NCBI RefSeq assembly: GCF_021134715.1
Contig: NC_060023.1
Coordinates: 1,674,001-1,738,000, forward strand
Direction of reading: 5' to 3'
Length of the DNA: 64,000 nt
From: Daphnia pulex
Lineage: Eukaryota > Arthropoda > Branchiopoda > Diplostraca > Daphniidae
Shown here: in pieces, positions 46,883 through 57,214 of the stretch
Layout of the letters: every line of letters starts with the position of its first letter
Position numbering within the stretch: position 1 is the stretch's first letter
Program-made: the position numbers and the translations under genes
Notes under the pieces: generated by a model
Told to the model about the DNA's origin: nothing
The model's input: the letters and a program-made list of their open reading frames with translations, nothing else
Database searches by the model: none

Positions 46883-48012
46883 ACAATGGAATATTCAACC
46901 AGGAGACGACCAGTTTGTGGCGAGGATACGACACGGAGCTGGAGACGATGCAGCAAGTGGAACGTGCCGAACAGCAGCAGGATTCCGATCTTCGCATTTC
47001 GTCGAAGAAGATCCGCTCGGAGCAGGAGCGTGAATTGAAACTGTTCCGCGAAGGATTGAAACAGGAAGTGAGGCTGTTGAAACAAGAGTCGGACCTGCTG
47101 CCCAAAGACCAGCGCAAGACGGCCTTCCGTATTAAACGCCAGCAGCAAGAGGTGGAGCAGTCGGACAGGGAGCGCTCCTTCCTGGACAGTTTGAATCAAA
47201 GCCACGAAATGTCGCTTCGTCGCCTGAGTGACGGCCACCGCGAGAAAATCGCTCTGCTGGAACGGCAATTTTTGCAGCAGAAACAGCAGCTGCTCCGCTC
47301 CCGCGAGTCGGCCGTGTGGGAACTGGAAGAACGGCAGCTGCACGAACGCCACCAACTGGCCAGGAGGCAACTCAAGGAGATATTTTTCCTTCAACGGCAT
47401 CAAATGCTTGTCCGTCACGAGAAAGAACTGGAACAAATCCGACGGTTCCAAACCCGCAAAGAGGTTCGTTATTTTTTAAAAATTTCCAAATGTTGATGGA
47501 AGTAATGGGTGTAATTTGTCGTTGCAGGAGGATCTTTTGAAGCGACAGGCGATCGAAAGACGGGCGCTACCTAAGCGGATCCGAGTGGAAATGAAAGCCC
47601 GTGAAATGATGTTTAGAGAGTCGATGCGCATCTCAGTCAACGCTGCAAGTTTACCCAGCGGATTGGCTTCCCTGGCTGGTGCCCTGAACTTCCCCGATAC
47701 TCCGGATAACGAGCGCGATAAATTGCGCAAGTTCCAGGAGCAGGAGAAGAAGCGCTACAAAGCCGAAGAGCAGCGCTGCGAGTTGAAACATCGCCGGCAG
47801 TTGGAAGAACTTCGTGCAGCAGCCGATTCTTCCGTCAAAGGTAAATTGTTGAATCGATTATTTCAAATTGCCATTCACTCTTTAACGGATTGTTTTGTTC
47901 AACAGAATTGGAGCAACTGCAAAACGAGAAGCGCAAAATGTTGATGGAACACGAAACGATGAAACTCAAATCGCAGGATGACGAGTTCCAGTCGGAATTG
48001 CGGGAACGGTAG
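46883..48012 (+). CDS. SLK: SLK/STK10-type kinase C-terminal domain only (truncated gene)
   Basis: Three exons (46883-47463, 47528-47840, 47906-48012) read in frame for about 330 residues of charged coiled coil. The sequence closely follows the C-terminal PKK/ATG domain of SLK and STK10: ELKLFREGLKQEVRLLKQES, LLPKDQRKTAFRIKR, SLRRLSDGHREKIALLERQF, HERHQLARRQLKEIFFLQRH, LPKRIRVEMKAREMMFRES and ELEQLQNEKRKMLMEHETMK. In the full kinases this part dimerises and ties the protein to membrane and cytoskeleton. No kinase domain is visible upstream. A TAG at 48010-48012 falls where relatives continue with Glu-Trp-Lys/Arg, and the frame after it still resembles the family (KLKPRKQKLEDDF), so the last 30 or so residues have been lost. 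It is either a partial duplicate with a new 5' end or a young pseudogene. Confidence 0.75.
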
Positions 48013-49830
48013 GTCAAGTTGAAGCCCCGCAAGCAGAAACTGGAAGATGATTTCGCTTTGCAATTGGAAGATCAGGAGAAAATCGTTTTATTCGTCCCTT
48101 CCGCCTACTGGAAATGCCCTGAGTTACGTTGTCGTTGGCAGTTTTTCCCACCCCACTCACTTTAAAAACCAGTTTTTTTTTTGCCCTATCTAGTATCCAA
48201 TATTTTTTGGTGACTTAATTTAATTTAAAAGAAAACCTTTCAGCTCAATGATTCATTCACCCCTCCCCCCTCCCCTCCACTATAATTTACAGATGAAAAT
48301 AATAATAATTCTAAAGGGTGTGACTTTTTGATTCCTAGTTTCGTGGGAAATGAGCTCTCTTCTTTCGAATTTCGATGCACAACAAACGACACATACAATA
48401 AGAAATATTAACGCAAATTGAAAAAAATAATCTAACTGTCAACGATTTTCATTTGTTGCTTCCACATGGTAATACAAATTTTTTTATTTTTTTTTTCATT
48501 TTGTGTTTGTTTATTCTAAAAAATAAAAAAAAAAAATTCTTTTCATTTTTTTCTTTTTATTTTGTACTTCTCAAGTGAAAATGTGCATGTCGCTTAGGAA
48601 CTTTGTAACTTGACTCTTTCCCTCTCTCCAGGGCTGACTATTGACTAATAAAAACTTGCTTTGTCTTAAAAGATAAAACATTTCTTTCCTCCCCAAATCT
48701 TTCCCTTGCTGATTCCTCTTTAATCGTGCCATTTCAGCATTTCTATAATTCTATTGTACTGTAGGATGTGTCGGCGCTCTGCTTTATTAATCTACTTTCA
48801 AACTATATATTAACTTGTACATCTTCAAAACTTAAAGTTTATATCAAGAGAGAAATTTTCCAAATTGTCCAATGAACGTGATTCTATCTTATAAATTATG
48901 ATTTTTTCTTTAGCGATTTTCCTAAAGATGATTCTTACTAAGTTTTCAAACAAACGAATAATTACGACGAGTACAAACGAGTAATTTTTAATAGCTTTTT
49001 TCGCTTTTTTCGCTTTTTTCTCTCCTGAAATTTTAAACAAATGATTTAGCTTTTAGCTTTTAGCGTTATGCGATAGCGATTGCATAATCTGAAACCCTAC
49101 GATGCCAACTCTTACCGCTAGATGCATCACCTCCCAGTACGGTTGATCGGAAGGGGATGGGTAGAAGGTAGAGGTATGGTATGGCCGTAGCCGTAATGGT
49201 AGTAGTTCGACGACCGACCTTGGGCTAAGTTTAAAAGTAATACGTGTGAAAACGCAGAGGCTTATTGTAATTGTTTACTTTAATGCTCCAATATTATGAG
49301 TCTGGATTTTTTTTAGTGATTACCTTTTTAGCTCAGTGATAGATTTAAGTTACGAACACGAGACTGAGGTTTTAAAGAAACTTAATCATTCTCATTGGTA
49401 AAGATCGATCTATCTGCCTATCAAAATATAGAGCTAAATTGCTGCTCTGTTTTCAATTTTCCATTTACAGACTGAGGATTAGAGAGTTTATTTGATACTT
49501 TTACTACACAGATAGTAAAACATTATATGTTATTTCTCCTCTTTTAATCTAGGTTAGGTTGCACAGTGTATTACCACTCTTTTGAAGTTGATACATATAC
49601 CTGCAGAGTAGGAAGTGTAGGCTATGTGTTTATAAGTGTGTAGTACTTGACTTGACGACAAGTACTGGAATTACTAAACCCTGTTTTGTAAAGGTGTTTG
49701 GAAGCACGAGCACAATTTGGCCAAACACAAAGTGGTATTTAAATATCAAAGTATTTCCTATCCGAGCACCTCATATACTATTAATTTGCTGTGATAGACT
49801 GATTTGGAAGGCGACGGAGGCATTCTGTTC
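48013..49830. other. noncoding stretch
   Basis: AT-rich. The right part (from about 49250) is the left end of the sequence repeated at 53.5-54.3 kb and may hold the promoter and 5' untranslated exons of the tudor gene. Confidence 0.5.
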
Positions 49831-49836
49831 AAAGAT

Positions 49837-52800
49837 ATGGAAGAAGCCTTGCCGAATCATCAAAAAATTCTTGAGGTTACATTTTACAATAATGACTGAT
49901 ATTGAACAACCATTACATTTTTGCTCTCACAGATGCCAGATCCTGACGTTGGACGTACGGACGTTGATGTTGATGATACACATGCAACCGAATCCAGCGA
50001 TGATGATACTATCTCAGTTCTTAGTGAAGCCGAACGCTGTAAAAATTCCGTCGTCACCCCTGATGGACCTCCTAAAAAGCGTTTAAAAGGCCCTGAGCCG
50101 CCTACGCTGGTCTTCCAATCGCCGGAAACCGTACCATCACCACCACAACAACAACAACCCCAGCCAGTATTTAGCCCGAGCAAACGCCTTGCATCCCCTG
50201 TATCTGAACCCATACTGCCTGATTATGAGGAGCCCACTACGTTTTCTCCAATCTATGACAATGTCGCCCAAAAACCTTCTTCGCCTCCGCCCAGCGTCAC
50301 GGTCACTGTAACTAGTCCAGTCGTCCAGGTCTGCCCGGACGCGAAGCCTTCAGCGACGCTACAGCAGACTGAACAATTGAGCATCAACTTTGACGGCTGC
50401 GAATCCTCGACGGACGATTCACTTCCCTACGAAACCCAATCCAACCCACCTGTTGAGCGTTTCGTGAGCGTCGTGAGCGTCGTCAACGTCACAGAGGACA
50501 AAGCAGAAACCGACGAGGAGAGTCAAATGATTGGCCAGAAACTTGACGAATCCGAAGTGCTCATCCTCAACACTTCCAGCGTCGTGTCCAATGGCGTCCC
50601 ACTTGAAATCGAGTCGAAGAATGACGACAACAACGAAACCCCCCAAACAGTCAAGCCGGACGAACCGGAACAGCAAAGCAACGAAGCAGCGGACGAGCAA
50701 GACGGCCGGCAAAACAATAACAACGCCGTATTGGAATTCCGTAGCGATGTTTCTTGTAATTTGTCTCAGGTATCCAGCCTTTCACGATCCAGCTCTGGCA
50801 GCGACCGTAGCAGTTTGTCAGAAAGTCGAGAAGACACTTCCGTAATTCACAATTCTATCACTGTCGAAGGTGGGATCATTTATCTACTCCGCAAAATATT
50901 TGACTTTTAAAATTAACATTTTAGAAGCAAATTTTCCAGGCACCACACAAGAAGCAACAGATGATGTCTCTTTTTCCCTGTCGGATGTCGTGTCGTCGCC
51001 TGAAATTGTTTCGACATTGCCGCCCAAGGAACGATCGCGATCACCAAGTCCCCACATTGAGAAAACTGATCCAGTCAAAGAAGTCGAAGAGGAAGAAGAA
51101 GACGACGAGTCGATTCTGAGTCCCAACAGGAAGGTGAAGGGCGACGCGTCGGGTGATTCCGGAACCGGAACGGGAGAAACCAATATCCCCAGCACACCTT
51201 ATTCAGCCTTCCTCGAACGGACTCTTGATTTTTCCGATATCGAAAGCACATCTGGGTAAAAAAAAACGGTTAAAAAGCAATTCAACCAACAATTCCATTT
51301 TCTAACTTCTGTCTTATTATTTATTTCCAGGACTGGAACGATGGGAAGCCGGTGTAGCCGCATTAGCGATTCCGTCATTGACGTTGAACTGGTCGAAGTA
51401 GTTACGCACTCCATGCCGTCCTCTGGTCGTAGTTTGAGCACAGTCAGCATCGGCACGACGATTAATTCCTCAACAGTTCCAGTGTCGTTTATCCCGTCAG
51501 TATTCGGTCAGCATTACGGTTCTTCCTTTGCCTGTTCGGCTTCCTCTTCCACAGTGGTTGTCTACCGTAGTCCTTGCACTCTTCGGACCTACCCGAAAAG
51601 AAATCTGATTCTCAAGAAACGCTATGAAGTACTTATCACAAATATGCCCGACGGACCGTTCCTCTTTTACTTGCAGTTGAAGAAAGAAAATCAGAACCAC
51701 TTGAAACTACGCAAACTTATCAACTCCGTAGCTCTTACTTCCTTTGTCGGGGAACCAAAGCCAGGAATGGTTTGCCTGGCACTCTTTCCCCACGATAATC
51801 TAATTTATCGAGGAACCATAATGGCCATTAGCCATTTTGGGGGAAATTGTGTCTGTATCGTCAATTTTGTGGACATCGGCATCGAGGCGCCCGTTGAACT
51901 CGATTTGATTTATGAAATTCCACAAATGATGCTGAAACTGCATGTGCTTGCTTATCGTGCCTCTTTGTTCGGCATTGAAGATGCTGCCAAGAACCTCGTG
52001 GGGTTGAATGACGCATTTATCTCTTTAGTAAAGTCATCCCCAAATCTTGTTGCCGAAGTTGAAGAAGTTGGACCCACTGGAATCCCAAACATTTTTCTTC
52101 ATGATAAAAATGGCCGCAGTATTCTCGACAGTCTTAACTCTCAATTTAACAACAAAATTTCATTGCCCCACGTTCGCCATGCTACTAACCCAGTGAGAGT
52201 CTCCCAGGTATTAAATCACACCCAATTGTATTGGTCTTTGTATTTCATCAATTTGTTTTCATTTCAGATCGACCATGCAAAGATATCTGGTGAAGAATGT
52301 CTCTTCGTCGTCTCAGCTGAGGAAGAAGGATTTTTTTTCGGTCACTTGGAAGAATCGGAAGACTCCTGGTTCGGTGACGTCATAGGTGAGCTTAAACTTG
52401 TTTATTCGTCCATCAGAAACCCGCCCTTGATGCATTTGTCATTTAATAAATGCCTAAATCTTTATGGGGTTGCCAAATATGCTAACAGCTTCTTTAGAGT
52501 TCAGGTTGTTAAAGAAATTGGGTTGAGATTCGTTGTTCTTCTGGTTGACTATGGTACTCAAGTCACAGTAAATTGTTCCGATATTTTTGCGCCAGTTGCC
52601 GGCTTGATCCATTTCAAAAGACCATCATTCGGCATTCGTTGCCGATTAAAGGGAGTGTATCTGGCTAATAAGGAAAAATGGAAGAATGTAATGATGTTCA
52701 AAACAATCAAGGTGGGTACTGGTGAACTATGGAAAGGGGCCTTATGTGTGGAATTGTCGGACCATTTTTTGAATTCTGAAGTTAAAAGACAGCTATTTGC

Positions 52801-52849
52801 CATTCCTTATGTTTTGGATGAGAGTGAAGACGAATCAATTTATTTTTAA
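49837..52849 (+). CDS. protein with two tudor domains
   Basis: Five exons (49837-49875, 49933-50869, 50925-51255, 51331-52207, 52268-52849) join in frame to about 921 residues. The first 570 are disordered: acidic, Ser/Pro/Gln-rich, with a nuclear-signal-like PPKKRLK and an SPSP/RSRSPSPH segment. Tudor domain 1 lies near 578-640 (KPGMVCLALFPHDNLIYRG, then VNFVDIGIEAPVELDLIYEI). Tudor domain 2 lies near 790-860 (YANSFFRVQVV, VVLLVDYGTQVTVNCSDIF). Extended tudor domains bind methylated arginine on PIWI proteins and build germ granules, so a piRNA-pathway role is likely but inferred. The 60-nt intron at 52208-52267 is in frame and lacks a stop. The start is uncertain: the exon is open a little upstream of the ATG at 49837. 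Confidence 0.75.
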
Positions 52850-53519
52850 GAATGTTCGAAATTTTTCATTCTCATTGTTTGTCTCATTTTTGTATGTTCA
52901 TTTTCTCCCAACATCGGTTAGTTAACTGTTAACCCCCATTTCTTTTAGTCGTTGTTTCGTTGATCTTTAAGACACGACGAGTGTACCTAAAAATTTTATG
53001 GCTTGACAACCAACTTCCGGTAACTTCCTGTGTTGTAAGCTTGTTACTTGTAATTGAGTTCCATGTATTTTTCCATGTATGTTTCGAAAGTGTGGACTAC
53101 AAAACTGAAATTATCTTAAGGGAGCTTAATAAATTAACACTGCTTCTAGTTTTCGAGAAGATAAAAGTTCGTCTGACAAAGAACCATAAGCCAAAATTTA
53201 CCAAAAGAACAAAAATACCCATGTAGTCACGACGTCACGTACACCGGTACACGTAGTCTCTACTGATGATAAACCATTAAATAGTGTTGAATAAAAATTA
53301 CGCCATTGAATTTTTTGATTGTTTTGAGAATTTGTAAAATAAGTCGTTGCATGCTATTTATGTTCCTTTGTTTCGTCTTGATTATATGGCACTATGCCTT
53401 AGCTATCCAGTATCCGTGCCCTCCGCGCTCCGCCACAGCCACACACGTGATTGAAACAAAGATTCAAGTCAAGAAATGTTGAACACCATAGAGCCGCACC
53501 CGCAAGTAGTCCGTGACAA
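52850..53519. other. 3' flank of the tudor gene
   Basis: Noncoding, AT-rich; no separate feature seen. Confidence 0.5.
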
Positions 53520-54840
53520 AACGCGGAAGCTTAAAATATTGTTTACTTCAATGCTTCAGTGTAATTATGACGTTTCTGACAGATAGAGCTAAATTGCTGC
53601 TCTGTTTCAATTCACAGACTGAGGATTAGAGAATTTATTCGAGTCGGTCTCATATTTTGTTTACTTTTACTGCATAGATAGTAAAACATAGATATGTTAT
53701 TATAATCTCCTCTTTTAATTTAGGTTGCACAGTGAATTGAATACCACTATTTTGAAGATGATGATACATACAGTAGCAGTAGGCTGTGTGTTTATAAGTG
53801 TGTTTTTGTAACGACAAGCACTGGTACCCTTGAATCCTGTGTTTTCAAAGCTGTTTTGAAGAATGATCGCACAATTCGGCCAAACATCAATTAAGTTTCC
53901 AATTAAACTAGTGGTAAGAAAATATTTATTTAATTATTTGTTATCCTGTGTCTAACAAATTTTTTAGACATTTACTAAATTACTACTACACAACATTAAT
54001 CTTTTTATTTCTCCTCTTAATCTATGTTAAACAGTTGTTCACCACTCTTTTGAAGTTGATACGGATAACTGCAGTAGGCAGTGCTGTAGGTTATGTGTTT
54101 ATAAGTGTGCTTGTACATGACTTACCGACAAGCACTAGGACTACTAAACCCTGTTTTTTGCAAAGCTAGTTTTGAAGCACGAGCCAAATTTGGCCAGCAA
54201 ACATATCTTCCCAATAAAATTGGTGGTAAGAAAATATTAAATTATTCTCTATCCATATCACCTCATAAACTAATATGTGACAGACGACTGACTTCAAAGG
54301 CGACGACGGTATTCTGTTCGAAAATATAGAAGAATTCTTTCCAAACCACAGAAAAATTCTTGAGGTTAAATTTTTCAACAACTTTTATTTTTTACAACCG
54401 TTACATTTGTGCCTTTTAACAGATGCCAGAAACCGTCGTGGAAAATCAAATGATTGGCCAGAACTTAAGGAATCCGAAGTGCTCATCCTCAATAACACTT
54501 CCAACGTCGTGTCCAATGGAGTCCCGTTTGAAATTGAGTCGAAGAATGACGACAATAACGAAATTCCGAAAAACAGCCAAGCCGGGATGAGCAAAACCAC
54601 GAAGCAGCGGACGAGCAAGGCGGCCGAAAAACAATAACAACGCCGTTTTGAAATCCCTCCTCCTGTCTCAGGTATATCCAGCCTTTCACGATCCAGATCT
54701 GGCAGCGACCGTCATTGACGTCAAAAGACAAAAAGTAGTTTTGCGTTAGCCGTCCTCTGGTCGTAGTTTGAGCACAGTCAGCATCGGCACGACGATCAAT
54801 TCCAAAGCGGACACCACGTGTGAACGTGAACAGACTCCAG
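53520..54840 (+). pseudogene. rearranged partial duplicate of the tudor gene 5' half
   Basis: 53520-53900 repeats 49250-49720, and 53990-54375 repeats the same left part again together with the first coding exon (GILFENIEEFFPNHRKILE against GILFKDMEEALPNHQKILE). At 54422-54640 a fragment of exon 2 follows (ESEVLILNNTSNVVSNGVP) after a large internal deletion, and 54751-54808 matches exon 4 (SSGRSLSTVSIGTTINS). Both tudor domains are missing. The frame is broken at the end of the exon 2 fragment (stop at 54635-54637). After 54808 the sequence no longer matches the parent. It is probably not functional. Confidence 0.75.
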
Positions 54841-54957
54841 TGCGGCGTGCTCTCCGGACGAAAGAAGAGATGCTTTCAGATGGCTAAGGTAGTAGCTAGG
54901 TAGTCACCTGCTGATTAGAACGGCAACTAATTCATTCGATTGTTGGGGCTTGACCAG

Positions 54958-55010
54958 GTATTCTACGCCGACGAAAACGACGGCCGCATCTACGACGAGC
55001 ACTTGCTGAG
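54958..55010 (+). other. unassigned candidate coding exon
   Basis: Fifty-three bases between CCAG and GTAATT read VFYADENDGRIYDEHLLR with strongly C-rich third positions, unlike the AT-rich flanks. The family is not recognised. It may be a captured exon from another gene next to the tudor-derived copy. Confidence 0.3.
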
Positions 55011-55076
55011 GTAATTATTAACCTTTTCTAAACCAATCGAAATCTGAATAGAATAGCTTTATTTAAACTAGCGTAT

Positions 55077-55118
55077 ATTTTCACAACCGAACGTGAATTT
55101 TAAAAAAATCATGATAGA
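55077..55118. repeat. direct repeat flanking tRNA copy 3 (left)
   Basis: TTTTCACAACCGAACGTGAA and the following A-rich tract ending ATGATAG recur at 55705-55749 with few changes. Confidence 0.7.
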
Positions 55119-55566
55119 AATATCTCACAACTTTTTCTCTGGGTAAACCAACACATTCGGAAATATTTGAATTTTAAACACTTGAAGCAAAGTGCAACAA
55201 GACCATTTTTTTACCTATAGGGACCCGCCGCCACACCGGCACTTTTTCGTTAATTGGTGGGAGAAGAATTCGGCTTTAGGCTAATGGGCCCTAAATATTT
55301 CCATCCATCTCGCAAACACAAGTTAGCCAAGCTCAACAGATCGATGGCCTGAAAGAGTTGTCGATGTATTTATGCATCGATGCATCATACGCTTCCGTGT
55401 TTCCCCGAACACAAATCGGAAGTAGGGATCCGTGACTAATAAGAAATAATTTCCGGCATTTCTTCACGACAAAATGAACAGCATTGCTGCTACGTAAGAT
55501 ATCTATTCAGCGTTAAAATCCAAAGCGTTTAAGTTTCAGTACCGATACTGCACGCGTGATGTGCAC

Positions 55567-55639
55567 GGTCTCATGGCTTAGATGGCAAAGCGCCTGCCTA
55601 GTAAGCAGGAGATCACGAGTTCGAGTCTCGTTGGGACCT
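55567..55639 (+). tRNA. tRNA-Thr (AGT), copy 3
   Basis: Identical over 73 nt to the other three copies. TTTTT directly overlaps the 3' end (CCTTTTTAAT), a normal Pol III stop. Confidence 0.95.
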
Positions 55640-55704
55640 TTTTAATCTATTCTTAATGAATCAAAATCTTTTCAGGATAGCTGTTTTGTAAAAGTTGGGT
55701 TCTT

Positions 55705-55749
55705 TTTCACAGCCGAACGTGAATTAAAAAAAAAAAAAAATTATGATAG
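55705..55749. repeat. direct repeat flanking tRNA copy 3 (right)
   Basis: Second copy of the 55077-55118 sequence, with a longer poly-A stretch. The pair brackets tRNA copy 3 and the 0.6 kb around it. Confidence 0.7.
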
Positions 55750-55849
55750 CTTTAGAATTTTGTAAATTTATTTAAACGGAGCGTTCTCATGAACTCATCT
55801 CGCTGTGAAGAGCACGGAAGCTTATCAACGCTTATCAACTATGTGAATA

Positions 55850-56120
55850 GTTGCGCCCATTCCGTGTAAAAGGTTTAAAACCGCAACAAACAACTGCGCA
55901 CTTCGCAGCTGTTTTTACGTTTGTGTATTTGAATGACCAACTAAAAGTACGAGTGATAGTGTGGGTTGACGAGATTATTCCCTTGAATATCAATGCAAAT
56001 TTACGGGGAAATAATTGTGGTTATCCAGACCACACTTGCTTTCATCAGTTGTGCATCCTGACAACTTTCCTCATTTTACGGGTTGGCTGCATCAGGAAAA
56101 AATGCCGTAATGTCTTACTA
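55850..56120 (+). pseudogene. decayed C1q-domain relic
   Basis: One frame ends NFPHFTGWLHQEK, matching the C1q C-terminus of the two full genes (HYSHFTGWLLQKE). Another frame upstream has VYLNDQLKVRVIVWVDEI, resembling their GLYLNGNLNSRSWV strand. The pieces lie in different frames, with no intact exon. It is probably the remains of a third copy, between tRNA copy 3 and gene B. Confidence 0.4.
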
Positions 56121-56129
56121 TGTGGTGTA

Positions 56130-57145
56130 GTACTGACCCACTTCACACAAAAACAGGTGAACAGGTGGCAATATAAAATGCTTAAAAGTTATCTAGCTTC
56201 AAGGACTCCTATTGAGTCATAGCGTAGACAAATTAAAAGAAACTTATCGAATTGTAACCCTTAAAACAAGACATTTAAAATGGGTAAACCCATTATAATT
56301 TCCCGTCGATTGGGTATTTCCGATCTCGGAATTCCCAACAGGACAATGGGAAAACCCGTAGCTCGATGAGCTGCTCGTTCCAGCCTTTTTCTGTATAAAA
56401 CACGTTGTACCGCAATCGAATCGAGACTAAGACAACATGATTTGTGTCTCCGCAATTCACCCATTTTCAAATGTTCCAGACATTTTAACGGCAGAGATTT
56501 ATATGTGGGAAGAGATTTTTTTTTTTTTTTAGGAAGGAGCGTCGTATCCGGAACGTGCACAGTTGAGTACCTAGTTATCGATCTGTCCTGAAATTCCGGC
56601 CTGCGTAACGGATTTTACCCGTTATAGCGAAACGAAATATTCTCTTGCAGCCAACAATCGAATGAGTTTATACTTCTTGCTTCTTGAGTTTATTATAATA
56701 GCTTTCCCCCTACAAAATAACTTGACCTTCCATCCATAACATATTTGCGTTTTATTCACGGTTGCCAGCCCGGAACCCAACTCCCTATACCTTATTCAAT
56801 AGAAATTCTTCTCAGAACCCTAGACTTTTCTTATGGAGCCCGTAAGGCATACTATAGCAATAAAAATCGTATTATATTGCAGTTGTAAAAGAAAAAATTG
56901 GTTATTTTTTTTAATGAATTGGTATAACGTCTCCCGAAAATTCGATGCATCGTTATACCCAAGTAATCCGACCGCTAGTGCGACGCCCCATATAATTTTA
57001 TAACAATCTTTTTAGTTACGACAATAAACTAAGTTATTTTTATGAGGGGGAACCCCTTTCCCCAATAGGAACAAATTTGACTTTCTCCAAAATATTTTAA
57101 AGAAAAAAAACCCAGCACTCTACAAACTGTTTGCTGCTGGGCTTA
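56130..57145. other. intergenic, nothing seen
   Basis: AT-rich spacer before C1q gene B with no accepted feature. Confidence 0.5.
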
Positions 57146-57150
57146 TTGTC

Positions 57151-57158
57151 TATAAATG
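57151..57158 (+). promoter_or_regulatory. TATA box of C1q/Caspr-like gene B
   Basis: TATAAATG lies about 64 bp upstream of the ATG at 57215, in the same context (TATAAATGG) as gene A. Confidence 0.6.
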
Positions 57159-57214
57159 GTGGCGTTCCATACATGCCAGGATAACACTCCAATTGTGGAC
57201 GACGTCAAGATAAC

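Noticed and set aside
46879-47451. 190-codon minus-strand frame
   Set aside because: Antisense shadow of the SLK coiled-coil exon (Gln/Leu/Phe-rich from complemented Glu/Lys/Gln codons).
49652-50086. 144-codon plus-strand frame at the start of the tudor gene
   Set aside because: Runs through the intron in a different frame from the supported exons; the exon frame is confirmed by the duplicate copy.
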